Notes under the pieces: model-generated
Seen by the model: only the letters and a program-made list of their open reading frames with translations
Databases searched by the model: none
Told to the model about the DNA's origin: nothing
Program-made: the position numbers and the translations under genes
In this document: piece after piece, positions 52,337 to 60,224 of the stretch
Numbering within the stretch: position 1 is the stretch's first letter
Layout of the letters: each line of letters begins with the position of its first letter
From: Actinocorallia longicatena
GTDB lineage: Bacteria > Actinomycetota > Actinomycetes > Streptosporangiales > Streptosporangiaceae
Reading direction: 5' to 3'
NCBI RefSeq assembly: GCF_039534125.1
Contig: NZ_BAAAUV010000027.1
Span: forward strand, 1 to 64,000
DNA: 64,000 nt

Positions 52337-52603
52337 TTACTTGCCGGCCTGGGCGGCCTGCTTGGCGATCGCGGACTTGCGGTTCGCGGCCTGGTTCTTG
52401 TGGATGACGCCCTTGGAGACGGCCTTGTCCAGCTTGCGGGTCGCGTTGCGCAGCGCGGCGGTGGTCGCCTCGGCGTCGGTACCGGCAGCGGCCTCGCGGA
52501 ACTTGCGGATGGCGGACTTCAGCTCGCTCTTGACCGCCTTGTTGCGCAGGCGCGCCTTCTCGTTCTGCTTGTTCCGCTTGATCTGGGACTTGATGTTCGC
52601 CAC
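52337..52603 (-). CDS. rpsT: 30S ribosomal protein S20
   Basis: An 88-residue, strongly basic helical protein: ANIKSQIKRNKQNEKARLRNKAVKSELKSAIRKF at the N-terminus and LDKAVSKGVIHKNQAANRKSAIAKQ at the C-terminus, diagnostic of S20. The start is GTG at 52603 with GAGG upstream; the frame is open further but S20 begins here. Divergent from lepA and followed by a strong terminator. Confidence 0.97.
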   Translation of the reverse strand: MANIKSQIKRNKQNEKARLRNKAVKSELKSAIRKFREAAAGTDAEATTAALRNATRKLDKAVSKGVIHKNQAANRKSAIAKQAAQAGK

Positions 52604-52821
52604 GTGTGAAAGCCTCAAAGTATTCGACAGGTACGGATGGACGCGGAAGCCCGTGCAGCCGGTACGGACTTGCGGGCACGGAGACACTCGCGCCCACACG
52701 CAGTGAATCAGCTTACCAACACGCGGAAGCATTGCCGACCGGGACCGGAGCATCGGCCCGGACATGGGACCATGGTAGTTGGAAGATCTCCATGTCAACC
52801 CGGCAGAGAACAAGGATCCGC

Positions 52822-54648
52822 GTGCCGCCCGTACCGAAACACACCGACCCCGCGGTGATCCGCAATTTCTGCATCATCGCGCACATCGACCACGGGAAAT
52901 CCACCCTGGCCGACCGGATGCTGCAGCTCACCGGGGTCGTCGACGACCGCTCCATGCGGGCCCAGTACCTGGACCGGATGGACATCGAGCGGGAACGCGG
53001 CATCACGATCAAGTCGCAGGCCGTGCGGCTGCCCTGGAAAGACCATGTGCTGAACATGATCGACACCCCGGGGCACGTCGACTTCTCCTACGAGGTCTCG
53101 CGAAGCCTGGCCGCCTGCGAGGGCGCGATCCTGCTGGTCGACGCCGCCCAGGGGATCGAGGCGCAGACGCTCGCCAACCTGTACATGGCGATCGAGGCCG
53201 ACCTCCACATCATCCCGGTGCTGAACAAGATCGACCTGCCCGCGGCGCAGCCCGAGAAGGTCGCCGAGGAGATCGCGGGGATCATCGGGTGCGACCCCGA
53301 GACGGTCCTGCGGGTCTCCGGCAAGACCGGCGTCGGCGTGGCCGAGCTGCTGGACAAGGTCGTCGCGGAGGTTCCGGCGCCGGTCGGGAACGCCGACGCC
53401 CCCGCCCGCGCCCTGATCTTCGACTCGGTCTACGACACCTACCGGGGCGTCGTCACCTACATCCGGGTGGTCGACGGCCGGATCACGCGGCGCGAGAAGT
53501 CGCTGATGATGTCGACCGGGGCGGCGCACGAGACCCTCGAGATCGGCGTGATCTCGCCCGACCCGATCCCGATGGACAGCCTCGGCGTCGGCGAGGTCGG
53601 CTATCTGATCTCCGGGGTGAAGGACGTCCGGCAGGCGCGCGTCGGCGACACCGTCACGATGGCGTCCAAGCCGGCCCCCGAGGACCTCGGCGGGTACGAG
53701 GACCCGAAGCCGATGGTGTACTCCGGCCTCTACCCGATCGACGGAGACCAGTACCCCGAGCTCCGCGACGCCCTCGACAAGCTGCGCCTCAACGACGCCG
53801 CCCTGGTCTATGAGCCGGAGACCTCGCTGGCCCTGGGCTTCGGCTTCCGCTGCGGCTTCCTCGGCCTCCTCCACATGGAGATCGTCCGGGAGCGGCTCGA
53901 GCGCGAGTTCGGCCTCGCCCTGATCTCCACCGCCCCCAGCGTCATCTACCGGGTGATCATGGAGAGCGGCGCGGAGCACATCGTGACGAACCCGAGCGAG
54001 TACCCGTCCGAGGGCAAGATCTCCAAGGTCTTCGAGCCGGTGGTGCGGGCGACCGTCCTCACCCCGTCCGAGTTCATCGGGACGATCATGGAACTGTGCC
54101 AGGGCAGGCGCGGCATCCTGCTCGGCATGGACTACCTGTCCGAGGACCGGGTGGAGATCAAGTACACCCTGCCGCTCGGCGAGATCATCTTCGACTTCTT
54201 CGACCAGCTCAAGTCGCGGACCCGCGGCTACGCCTCGCTCGACTACGAGCCCCACGACGAGCTCGAGTCGCAGCTCGTCAAGGTCGACATCCTGCTCCAG
54301 GGCGAGTCCGTCGACGCCTTCAGCCAGATCGTCCACGCCGACAAGGCGCGCGAGTACGGCCTGATGATGACCACCAAGCTGAAGGAGCTCATCCCCAGGC
54401 AGCAGTACGAGGTGCCGATCCAGGCCGCCATCGGCGCCCGGGTGATCGCCCGCGAGAACATCCGCGCGATCCGCAAGGATGTCCTCGCCAAGTGCTACGG
54501 CGGTGACATCTCCCGCAAGCGCAAGCTGCTCGAGAAGCAGAAGGAGGGCAAGAAGAAGATGAAGACCATCGGCAGGGTCGAGGTTCCGCAGGAGGCCTTC
54601 GTCGCCGCCCTGTCCACCGGCTCCACCGCGGACAAGCCCAAGAAGTAG
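52822..54648 (+). CDS. lepA: Elongation factor 4 (LepA)
   Basis: A 608-residue translational GTPase involved in ribosome assembly or back-translocation. G1 is AHIDHGKS, followed by ERERGITIKSQAVRL, G3 DTPGHVDF and G4 NKIDLP. Domains II-III and the LepA-specific C-terminus (ARENIRAIRKDVLAKCYGGDISRKRKLLEKQKEGKKKMK) are present. I chose GTG at 52822 (VPPVPKHTDPAVIRNFC) because AAGGA precedes it at good distance and the family starts near here. ATG at 52792 would add ten residues and also has a possible site. Confidence 0.95.
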   Translation: MPPVPKHTDPAVIRNFCIIAHIDHGKSTLADRMLQLTGVVDDRSMRAQYLDRMDIERERGITIKSQAVRLPWKDHVLNMIDTPGHVDFSYEVSRSLAACEGAILLVDAAQGIEAQTLANLYMAIEADLHIIPVLNKIDLPAAQPEKVAEEIAGIIGCDPETVLRVSGKTGVGVAELLDKVVAEVPAPVGNADAPARALIFDSVYDTYRGVVTYIRVVDGRITRREKSLMMSTGAAHETLEIGVISPDPIPMDSLGVGEVGYLISGVKDVRQARVGDTVTMASKPAPEDLGGYEDPKPMVYSGLYPIDGDQYPELRDALDKLRLNDAALVYEPETSLALGFGFRCGFLGLLHMEIVRERLEREFGLALISTAPSVIYRVIMESGAEHIVTNPSEYPSEGKISKVFEPVVRATVLTPSEFIGTIMELCQGRRGILLGMDYLSEDRVEIKYTLPLGEIIFDFFDQLKSRTRGYASLDYEPHDELESQLVKVDILLQGESVDAFSQIVHADKAREYGLMMTTKLKELIPRQQYEVPIQAAIGARVIARENIRAIRKDVLAKCYGGDISRKRKLLEKQKEGKKKMKTIGRVEVPQEAFVAALSTGSTADKPKK

Positions 54649-54660
54649 CGAGGATCACCG

Positions 54661-55170
54661 GTGAGCTGGACCCCGCCGCCCCCGCCCGAAGACCAGGACC
54701 CGCACGGACGTCCCGGCGGGCAGCCGCCCCATGGGCCGGGCTTCGACCCGTACGGCGGCCAAGGTGGATATCAGCCGGGCGGTTTCCGGCAGGGCGGATT
54801 CGGCGGGCCGCCGGTGAGCCCGTCGGAGGAGCGGACCTGGGGGATGCTGGCGCACCTCGGATCGCTGATCGCGATCTGCGTGCTCACGTTCTTCAACTTC
54901 GTGGTCCCGCTGGTGATCTACCTGATGTACAGGGACCGGTCGGCGTTCGTCCGGCACAACGCCGCCCAGGCCCTGAACCTGACGCTGACGGGCCTGGTCT
55001 ACGGCGCCATCGGCGGGGTCGTCACGATCATCACCTGCGGGGTCGGCATCGTGCTGCTGCTGGCCCTGTTCGTCGCCCAGATCGTCTTCCTGATCATGGC
55101 GGCGACGGCGGCGAACCGCGGCGAGTGGTACCGCTACCCGCAGTGGATCGCCTATCCCCTGTTCACCTGA
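54661..55170 (+). CDS. DUF4870 domain membrane protein
   Basis: A 169-residue protein with a Pro/Gly-rich cytoplasmic N-terminus (about 55 residues) and the DUF4870 core: EERTWGMLAHLGSLIAICVLTFFNFVVPLVIYLMYRDRSAFVRHNAAQALNLTLTGLVYG, then two more helices and GEWYRYPQWIAYPLF. Function unknown. It starts with GTG 12 bp after lepA and is probably co-transcribed. A second DUF4870 protein is encoded at 62988-63419. Confidence 0.85.
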   Translation: MSWTPPPPPEDQDPHGRPGGQPPHGPGFDPYGGQGGYQPGGFRQGGFGGPPVSPSEERTWGMLAHLGSLIAICVLTFFNFVVPLVIYLMYRDRSAFVRHNAAQALNLTLTGLVYGAIGGVVTIITCGVGIVLLLALFVAQIVFLIMAATAANRGEWYRYPQWIAYPLFT

Positions 55171-55212
55171 CCTTGGGTTTCCCGTGAGCCCCTGCCCGGC
55201 AGGTATCCGATC

Positions 55213-55485
55213 ATGGAAGAACTCGTGCCGGGCAACTCCCTGATCTGCGACTCTCCGCAGGAGGGCAGGGAACTGGCCATCACCCTGGCCCGTAAGTCGA
55301 TCAAGGCCGTCCAGCCCGACTCCGAGGTCCTGAAGGCGGGCCGCCTCAAGTACGCCGACGACCCCGGCGCCCTCATCGACGCCGCCCACGTGGTCGCCAT
55401 CGAGTTCGCGACGATCGCCGCCGCCAACCACTACTGGCGCGAGCCCGCCTGGAAGCGCGGCTACCGCCCGGACACCCGCGGCTGA
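55213..55485 (+). CDS. Small conserved-looking hypothetical protein
   Basis: A 90-residue soluble protein with a regular alpha/beta pattern (ELAITLARKSIKAVQPDSEVLKAGRLKYADDPGALIDAAHVVAIEFATIAAANHYWR). Codon use is strongly GC3-biased as in real genes. I do not recognise a family. It lies 42 bp after the DUF4870 gene on the same strand; the ATG at 55213 has only a weak ribosome binding site. Confidence 0.5.
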   Translation: MEELVPGNSLICDSPQEGRELAITLARKSIKAVQPDSEVLKAGRLKYADDPGALIDAAHVVAIEFATIAAANHYWREPAWKRGYRPDTRG

Positions 55486-55514
55486 GCGCCGCCGCGCCTA
55501 TGACGCGGTTCACC

Positions 55515-55565
55515 TTGTACGCCGTACAGGAACGGGCTACATTCGGCGGATTCGTACGGTGTACT
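55515..55565 (+). promoter_or_regulatory. Promoter flanked by two TGTAC-type operators
   Basis: A -35 TTGTAC (55515-55520), a 17-bp spacer and a -10 TACATT (55538-55543) form a good SigA-type promoter for the MBL gene. The -35 lies in TGTACGCCGTACA (55516-55528), a 13-bp palindrome with perfect 5-bp arms. A second, related site, CGTACGGTGTACT (55553-55565), covers the predicted start region and matches the complement of the first at 10 of 13 positions. The layout suggests repression by a TetR-like dimer, but no regulator gene is adjacent. Confidence 0.65.
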
Positions 55566-55576
55566 GGAGGCGGCTC

Positions 55577-56404
55577 ATGCGTGTGCATCACCTCAACTGC
55601 GGCACGATGCGGCCCGGGTCGAAGAAGCTGATCAACGGCGAGGGCGGCCTGTTCGCCCGCGGCGAGATGGTCTGCCACTGCCTGCTGATCGAGACCGGCT
55701 CCGACGGGCTGATCCTGGTCGACACCGGGATCGGCCGCGCGGCGGTGGAGCGGCCCGGTGAGATCCTCGGCAGGAGCTTCACGGCGAGCACGCGTCCCGC
55801 GCTGCGGACCGAGGAGACCGCGCACGCCCAGGTCCTGGCCAGGGGATTCGATCCCGCCGAGGTCCGGCACATCGTCGTCACCCATCTGGACCTCGACCAC
55901 GCGGGCGGGCTCGCGGACTTCCCGCAGGCCCAGGTGCACGTCCACGCCCCTGAGCACGCCGCGGCGACGAACCCGGGCACCGCGCTGGAGAAGTCCCGCT
56001 ACCGGGCCGTGGAGTGGTCGCACGGGCCGGACTGGCGGCTGCACGACCTCGCCGCGGGCGGTGACGACTGGTTCGGGTTCGCCTCGGTCCGCGAACTGCC
56101 CGGCGGGCTCGTGCTGATCCCGCTGTACGGGCACACGCGCGGGCACGTGGGCGTCGCGGTCGACACCGGCGACGGCTGGCTGCTGCACGCGGGCGACTCC
56201 TACTTCTTCCACGGCGAGGTCGACCCCGTGAAGCCGCACAGCACCCCCGGTCTGCGGCTGTTCCAGACGGTCGTCCAGGTCGACGGCAAGGCCCGCCACG
56301 CCAACCAGCGCCGGCTGCACGAGCTCGCCGCCGCGCACGGCAAGGAGGTCACGATCTTCTCCGCCCACGACCCGAAGGAGTTCCGCGCCCTGGCCTCGGG
56401 ATGA
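55577..56404 (+). CDS. MBL-fold metallo-hydrolase (lactonase-like)
   Basis: A 275-residue metallo-beta-lactamase-fold enzyme. The metal motif is VVTHLDLDHAGG (HxxxDH type, about residues 102-113). Further ligands lie in YGHTRGHVGVAVD and LLHAGDSYFFHGEV, and the C-terminal TIFSAHDPKEF gives the last His. The arrangement resembles quorum-quenching lactonases and related hydrolases; the substrate is unknown. TGGAGGCGG precedes the ATG at 55577. The stop overlaps the following acetyltransferase ATG. Confidence 0.85.
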   Translation: MRVHHLNCGTMRPGSKKLINGEGGLFARGEMVCHCLLIETGSDGLILVDTGIGRAAVERPGEILGRSFTASTRPALRTEETAHAQVLARGFDPAEVRHIVVTHLDLDHAGGLADFPQAQVHVHAPEHAAATNPGTALEKSRYRAVEWSHGPDWRLHDLAAGGDDWFGFASVRELPGGLVLIPLYGHTRGHVGVAVDTGDGWLLHAGDSYFFHGEVDPVKPHSTPGLRLFQTVVQVDGKARHANQRRLHELAAAHGKEVTIFSAHDPKEFRALASG

Positions 56405-56907
56405 ACGGGAGGGGTGAGCAGCGGGGTGAGCGGCGGGTGAACAATGGGGCGGTGGACCCACTGATCGTGCTCACCGCCGCCGACGGCTCGGAGGACGGCC
56501 TCGGCGACCTCTTCGCCTCGCAACCGGACTACTGGGAGCTGAGCGGCGACTCGGCCGGGGAGCTCTTCCCGGTCGCCGAGGGCTGCGAGGCCGTGGTCGC
56601 CCATGACGCCGGCGGCCGTCTCGTGGCCTTCGCCGAGCTCCTGAAGGCCCATCCGGTCAGCGGCCACCCGTGGATCGGCCTGCTGGTCGTCGACGGCCGC
56701 CTGCGGGGCAGGGGCTACGGCAGGGCCGTCGCGGCGGCGGTCGAGGAACGCTTCCGGATCGCCGGGCGGACGGCCGTGGAGCTGGCCGTGCTGGAGAACA
56801 ACCCGGGCGCGGTCGCCTTCTGGGAGTCCGTCGGTTATGTCGAGTTCGACCGCAGGCCCGACGTCGACCGTCACCGTCCGTGCATCGTGATGCGCAAAGC
56901 GCTGTAA
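56401..56907 (+). CDS. GNAT family N-acetyltransferase
   Basis: A 168-residue acetyltransferase. The acetyl-CoA motif is GLLVVDGRLRGRGYGRAVAAAVEERF (about residues 93-118, with RGRGYG), followed by VELAVLENNPGAVAFWESVGYVEFDRR, typical GNAT motifs A and B. Substrate unknown. The ATG at 56401 overlaps the MBL stop (ATGA); GTG at 56452 (MDPLIVLT) is an equally plausible start. Confidence 0.85.
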   Translation: MNGRGEQRGERRVNNGAVDPLIVLTAADGSEDGLGDLFASQPDYWELSGDSAGELFPVAEGCEAVVAHDAGGRLVAFAELLKAHPVSGHPWIGLLVVDGRLRGRGYGRAVAAAVEERFRIAGRTAVELAVLENNPGAVAFWESVGYVEFDRRPDVDRHRPCIVMRKAL

Positions 56908-56975
56908 TCCAACTGAGTCCTCAGGATCTACGAAACCGGTGGTGACGCCGTGTTCCCGGGTGAAGACTGTGTGTC

Positions 56976-57749
56976 GTGGCTCACGACCTCCTCCATCAGA
57001 TCCTCGTGTCCGACCTGGTAGCCCCCGTGATGATCGCCGAGTACGGCGACATGGAGACGACCACCGGATCCGCGGCCCGTCTGGCCGATGGCACCCTCAT
57101 CCCGGTCGACCTCATGGTCTACGCCCAGCCCCAGGCCAAGGACGGCCTCGTCGAGGGCGCCCCGCTGCTGGCGGTGGAGGTCACCTCGGCGGCGTCCAGG
57201 GAGCGGGACCTGGGGGAGAAGAAGGAGCTCTACGCCCGGCACGGCATCCCCTGCTACTGGGTGGTCGAGCTGGGCGACTACGACGTCACGATGCACATCT
57301 TCGAGCTCGGAGTGGACGGATACGACGAGCGTGCGGTCCTCGGCTGGGGCGAGACCGTCCAGCTCAGCGAACCGTTCAAGATCGAGATTGAGCCGGACGA
57401 GCTGTTCCGCGGCCTGCCACCCTGGCGAGGGCCGATCGAGGGAGTGGAAATGGCACAGGACAACGGCCCGGACCTGCCCACGGCGGACGACCCCTTCGAG
57501 GTCGACGCGTTCTCCCGCCGCTGGCCGACCGGCGCGGAGAAGATCGAGCTCCAGGACGGAGTCCCGGTGTTCTACGGCCGCTGGGACGAGCGTGACGTCG
57601 CGATCGCCGAACGCGCCTACCCCGGCCGGGTCGTGCGGCTCGACCAGAAGCCGGGACGCCCGGGAACGATGACGGTCCTGCCCGCCGACCCGACCGCCGA
57701 GATCAGGGCCCGCGCGATCCGCATCGATGTCTCCGGCGGAGATTCCTGA
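56976..57749 (+). CDS. Uma2 family (PD-(D/E)XK-like) protein, short at the N-terminus
   Basis: A 257-residue protein. The Uma2 nuclease-like core is visible: LIPVDLMVYAQPQ with the active-site Asp, then PLLAVEVTSAASRERDLGEKKELYARHGIPCYWVVELGD with the ExE/K residues. The usual N-terminal part of Uma2 proteins (about 40 residues including the ELVDGEL-type strand) is absent, and an in-frame stop precedes the start. After residue 145 a second region (AEKIELQDGVPVFYGRWDERDVAIAERAYPGRVVRL) is added. It could be a truncated or 5'-decayed copy. The start is GTG at 56976. Confidence 0.7.
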   Translation: MAHDLLHQILVSDLVAPVMIAEYGDMETTTGSAARLADGTLIPVDLMVYAQPQAKDGLVEGAPLLAVEVTSAASRERDLGEKKELYARHGIPCYWVVELGDYDVTMHIFELGVDGYDERAVLGWGETVQLSEPFKIEIEPDELFRGLPPWRGPIEGVEMAQDNGPDLPTADDPFEVDAFSRRWPTGAEKIELQDGVPVFYGRWDERDVAIAERAYPGRVVRLDQKPGRPGTMTVLPADPTAEIRARAIRIDVSGGDS

Positions 57750-57756
57750 ATCTTCC

Positions 57757-57783
57757 CGTCGATTTCACGGCCTCCCGTCCGAC
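57757..57783 (+). promoter_or_regulatory. ECF42-type promoter before the DGPF-DinB fusion gene
   Basis: CGTCGA at 57757-57762, 17 bp, then CGAC at 57780-57783. This fits the TGTCGA / CG(A/T)C ECF42 motif with one mismatch in the -35 and has exactly the same 17-bp spacing as the site at 11831-11857. The downstream gene encodes a DGPF protein, the known partner class of ECF42 sigma factors. Predicted leader about 35 nt. Confidence 0.5.
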
Positions 57784-57822
57784 GCCGGGGTAGAAGTGCG
57801 GACAACGAGACGGAGGTCGATC

Positions 57823-58767
57823 GTGAAGTTCATCATCATGGGACGGGTCAGCGAGAAGTCCGAGACCGGTGCGCTGCCGGATGACGACTACATCCAGGCC
57901 ATGCACGACTTCAACGCGGAGCTGAACCGCTCGGGGGTCCTGCTCGCCACCGAAGGGCTCTACCCGTCGTCGATGGGGGCCCGCATCGCCTACACCGGCG
58001 GCAAGGGGCGGGTCGTCGACGGGCCGTTCACCGAGTCCAAGGAGCTGATCGCCGGCTTCTGGATCATCGATGTGACGTCCAAGGAGGAGGCGCTGGCCTG
58101 GGCGCTGAGGCTGCCCGTCCCGGCGGACGCCGAAGGCGAGGGCCTGGAGATCCGGCAGATCTTCGACCCCGCGGACCTGGTCAAGGCCACCGACGCCCGC
58201 GCCGCCCTCCCGCTGCTCGACCGGGCCCTCGACCAGATGGCCGCGACGATCGCCGCCGTCGACCCGGTCAAGCTGGCGGGCTCCCCGACCCCGTGCACCG
58301 AGTGGAACGTCGAGCAGCTCGTCGGCCACATCGTCGACGAGGTCGGCCGTTTCGCCGAGGTGAGCGGCGGCCAGCGCGAGCACGAGGGGCCGCTCAGCGG
58401 GGACTGGCCGGCCGACTTCGCCGCCGCGGCCCGCTCGCTGCGGGCCGCCTGGGCGCGTCCCCAGGCCCTGGAACAGGTCCAGCGGACCCCCATCGGCGAG
58501 ATCGACGCGCTGTGGGCGGTCAAGCAGCAGTGCTCGGAGCTCGTCGGCCACACCTGGGACCTCGCCAAGGCCGCGGACCTGCCGCTCGACCTCGACCCCG
58601 AGCTGACCGAACTCGCCCTCACCTTCATGACCGACAACATCCGCCCGGAGATGCGCGGCCCTGAAGCGGGCGGCTACATCGGCCTGGAGGTCCCGGCGGA
58701 CCCCGGAGCACCGCCGCTCGACCGGCTCATCGCCTTCTCCGGCCGCGACCCCGGCTGGCGTCCCTGA
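57823..58767 (+). CDS. Fusion of YCII/DGPF domain and DinB-like (TIGR03086/mycothiol isomerase-type) domain
   Basis: A 314-residue two-domain protein. Residues 1-120 are a YCII-related domain with VVDGPFTESKELIAGFWIIDVTSKEEALAWALRLP. Residues 125-314 are a TIGR03086/maleylpyruvate-isomerase-like four-helix domain: LDRALDQMAATIAAVDPVKLAGSPTPCTEWNVEQLVGHIVDEV near 140 with a metal-binding His, QQCSELVGHTWDLAKA with a second, and the typical end PPLDRLIAFSGRDPGW. In actinomycetes such domains often work with mycothiol. GGAGGTCGATC precedes the GTG at 57823. The last 94 bp overlap the convergent monooxygenase frame. Confidence 0.82.
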   Translation: MKFIIMGRVSEKSETGALPDDDYIQAMHDFNAELNRSGVLLATEGLYPSSMGARIAYTGGKGRVVDGPFTESKELIAGFWIIDVTSKEEALAWALRLPVPADAEGEGLEIRQIFDPADLVKATDARAALPLLDRALDQMAATIAAVDPVKLAGSPTPCTEWNVEQLVGHIVDEVGRFAEVSGGQREHEGPLSGDWPADFAAAARSLRAAWARPQALEQVQRTPIGEIDALWAVKQQCSELVGHTWDLAKAADLPLDLDPELTELALTFMTDNIRPEMRGPEAGGYIGLEVPADPGAPPLDRLIAFSGRDPGWRP

Positions 58768-60164
58768 GCCGTCCGCAGCGCCGGCAGGTAGCTCTCCAGC
58801 TTGCCGGGGGTCCCGTGGAAGCCGACATAGCCGTCCGGCCGGATCAGCAGCACGTCACCTGAGGTGATCCCGAAGGCCCTCCTGAGCGGCTCGTCCACGG
58901 CGACGATCTTGATCCCCGCGGGCGGCGAGGGGTGGCCCGCGGGGGCCAGCAGGGTGGCGTGCGGCCCGCGCAGGAGATCGAACAGCTCCCGGCCGTCCGC
59001 CAGCCGGACGTTCGGGGCGCGCAGCCCCGAGCCCGGCCCTTCCGACAGCGGGCTGTGCGGATAGGCCAGCCCGAGCTGCTGTGTCTCCTCGCCCCGCCGG
59101 AACGCCTCCGCCTGGCCCTCGCCGGCCCGGCGGTACAGCGCGGTGCTGATCCCCAGGACGCCCGCCGCCACCGGCAGCCGCTCGGCCTCGTAGGTGTCCA
59201 GCAGGGCGGCCGGAGCCCCCGCCAGCACCGCGGCGAGCTTCCAGCCGAGGTTGTAGGCGTCCTGCACCCCGGTGTTGAGACCCTGGCCGCCCGCGGGGGA
59301 GTGGACGTGCGCCGCGTCCCCGGCGAGGAACACCCGGCCGGACCGGAACCGCGCGGCCATCCGGATGTTGACCCGGTACAGCGACCGCCAGACGATCTCC
59401 TTCAGGGTGACGCCCGAGGTGACGCGGCCGACGAGGTGGTCGAACGCGGAGTCGGTCAGGAAGGGCGGATCGTCGGCGGCCAGCGGCGCCATGAACTGGA
59501 AGTGGTCGGTCCCGGGCAGCGGGAACATCGCCAGCGCCATCGCGCCGTCCCTCACCCAGACCCGGGTGCGGTCGCGGCCGAGCCCGGCCGCCCGGACGTC
59601 CCCGACGATCATCCGCTCGGTCTCGAAGGTGTCGCCCTCGAACCCGATGCCCAGGCTCTTGCGGACGAGGCTCCGGCCGCCGTCCGCGCCGACCAGGTAG
59701 GACGCCCGGACCGTCTCGCCGTCGGCCAGCGCGACGGTCACCCCGTCCTCGTCCTGCTCGAAGCCCGTCACCTCCCGGCCGAAGGAGACCCGGACGCCCA
59801 GCCCGGCGAGCCGCTCGCGCAGGATCTCCTCGGTCTTCCACTGGGGCAGCATCAGCAGGTTCGGATGAGGCACGTCCTCGGTCGCCTCACGGACCTCGCT
59901 CATGACATGTTCGGCGATCTTGTTCTCGCCGTCGTAGACGTCGACCTCCGGATAGGGCCGGGCGATCGCGCTGATCGCCTCCACCACCCCGAGGTCGTCG
60001 AAGACCTCGAGCGTCCGGGGCTGGAGGCCCTTGCCCCGGGAGCCGGCGAACGGCTCCGCGCCCTTCTCGAAGATCACTACCTCGACGCCCCGCCGGGCCA
60101 GGTCGACGGCCAGCGTCAGCCCCGTCGCCCCGGCCCCGATCACCACGACCCGCGTGTCCGCCAT
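58674..60164 (-). CDS. FAD-dependent aromatic monooxygenase (PheA/TfdB-like)
   Basis: A 496-residue group A flavin monooxygenase. VVVIGAGATGLTLAVDLARRGVEVVIFEKG is the N-terminal FAD dinucleotide motif (residues 6-35). YLVGADGGRSLVRKSLG is the DG motif near 155-170. RVFLAGDAAHVHSPAGGQGLNTGVQDAYNLGWKLA is the GD motif near 275. The C-terminal thioredoxin-like remnant includes VLLIRPDGYVGFHG. It hydroxylates an aromatic substrate not identifiable here. The last about 31 residues are a run-on into the convergent DGPF-fusion gene and are probably not conserved. Confidence 0.88.
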   Translation of the reverse strand: MADTRVVVIGAGATGLTLAVDLARRGVEVVIFEKGAEPFAGSRGKGLQPRTLEVFDDLGVVEAISAIARPYPEVDVYDGENKIAEHVMSEVREATEDVPHPNLLMLPQWKTEEILRERLAGLGVRVSFGREVTGFEQDEDGVTVALADGETVRASYLVGADGGRSLVRKSLGIGFEGDTFETERMIVGDVRAAGLGRDRTRVWVRDGAMALAMFPLPGTDHFQFMAPLAADDPPFLTDSAFDHLVGRVTSGVTLKEIVWRSLYRVNIRMAARFRSGRVFLAGDAAHVHSPAGGQGLNTGVQDAYNLGWKLAAVLAGAPAALLDTYEAERLPVAAGVLGISTALYRRAGEGQAEAFRRGEETQQLGLAYPHSPLSEGPGSGLRAPNVRLADGRELFDLLRGPHATLLAPAGHPSPPAGIKIVAVDEPLRRAFGITSGDVLLIRPDGYVGFHGTPGKLESYLPALRTAQGRQPGSRPEKAMSRSSGGAPGSAGTSRPM

Positions 60165-60224
60165 GCCGGTGTCCTCTCTCTCGTCCTGCCGCCGATCCTG
60201 CGCGGAGGCCCTGAGAGCCCGCTG

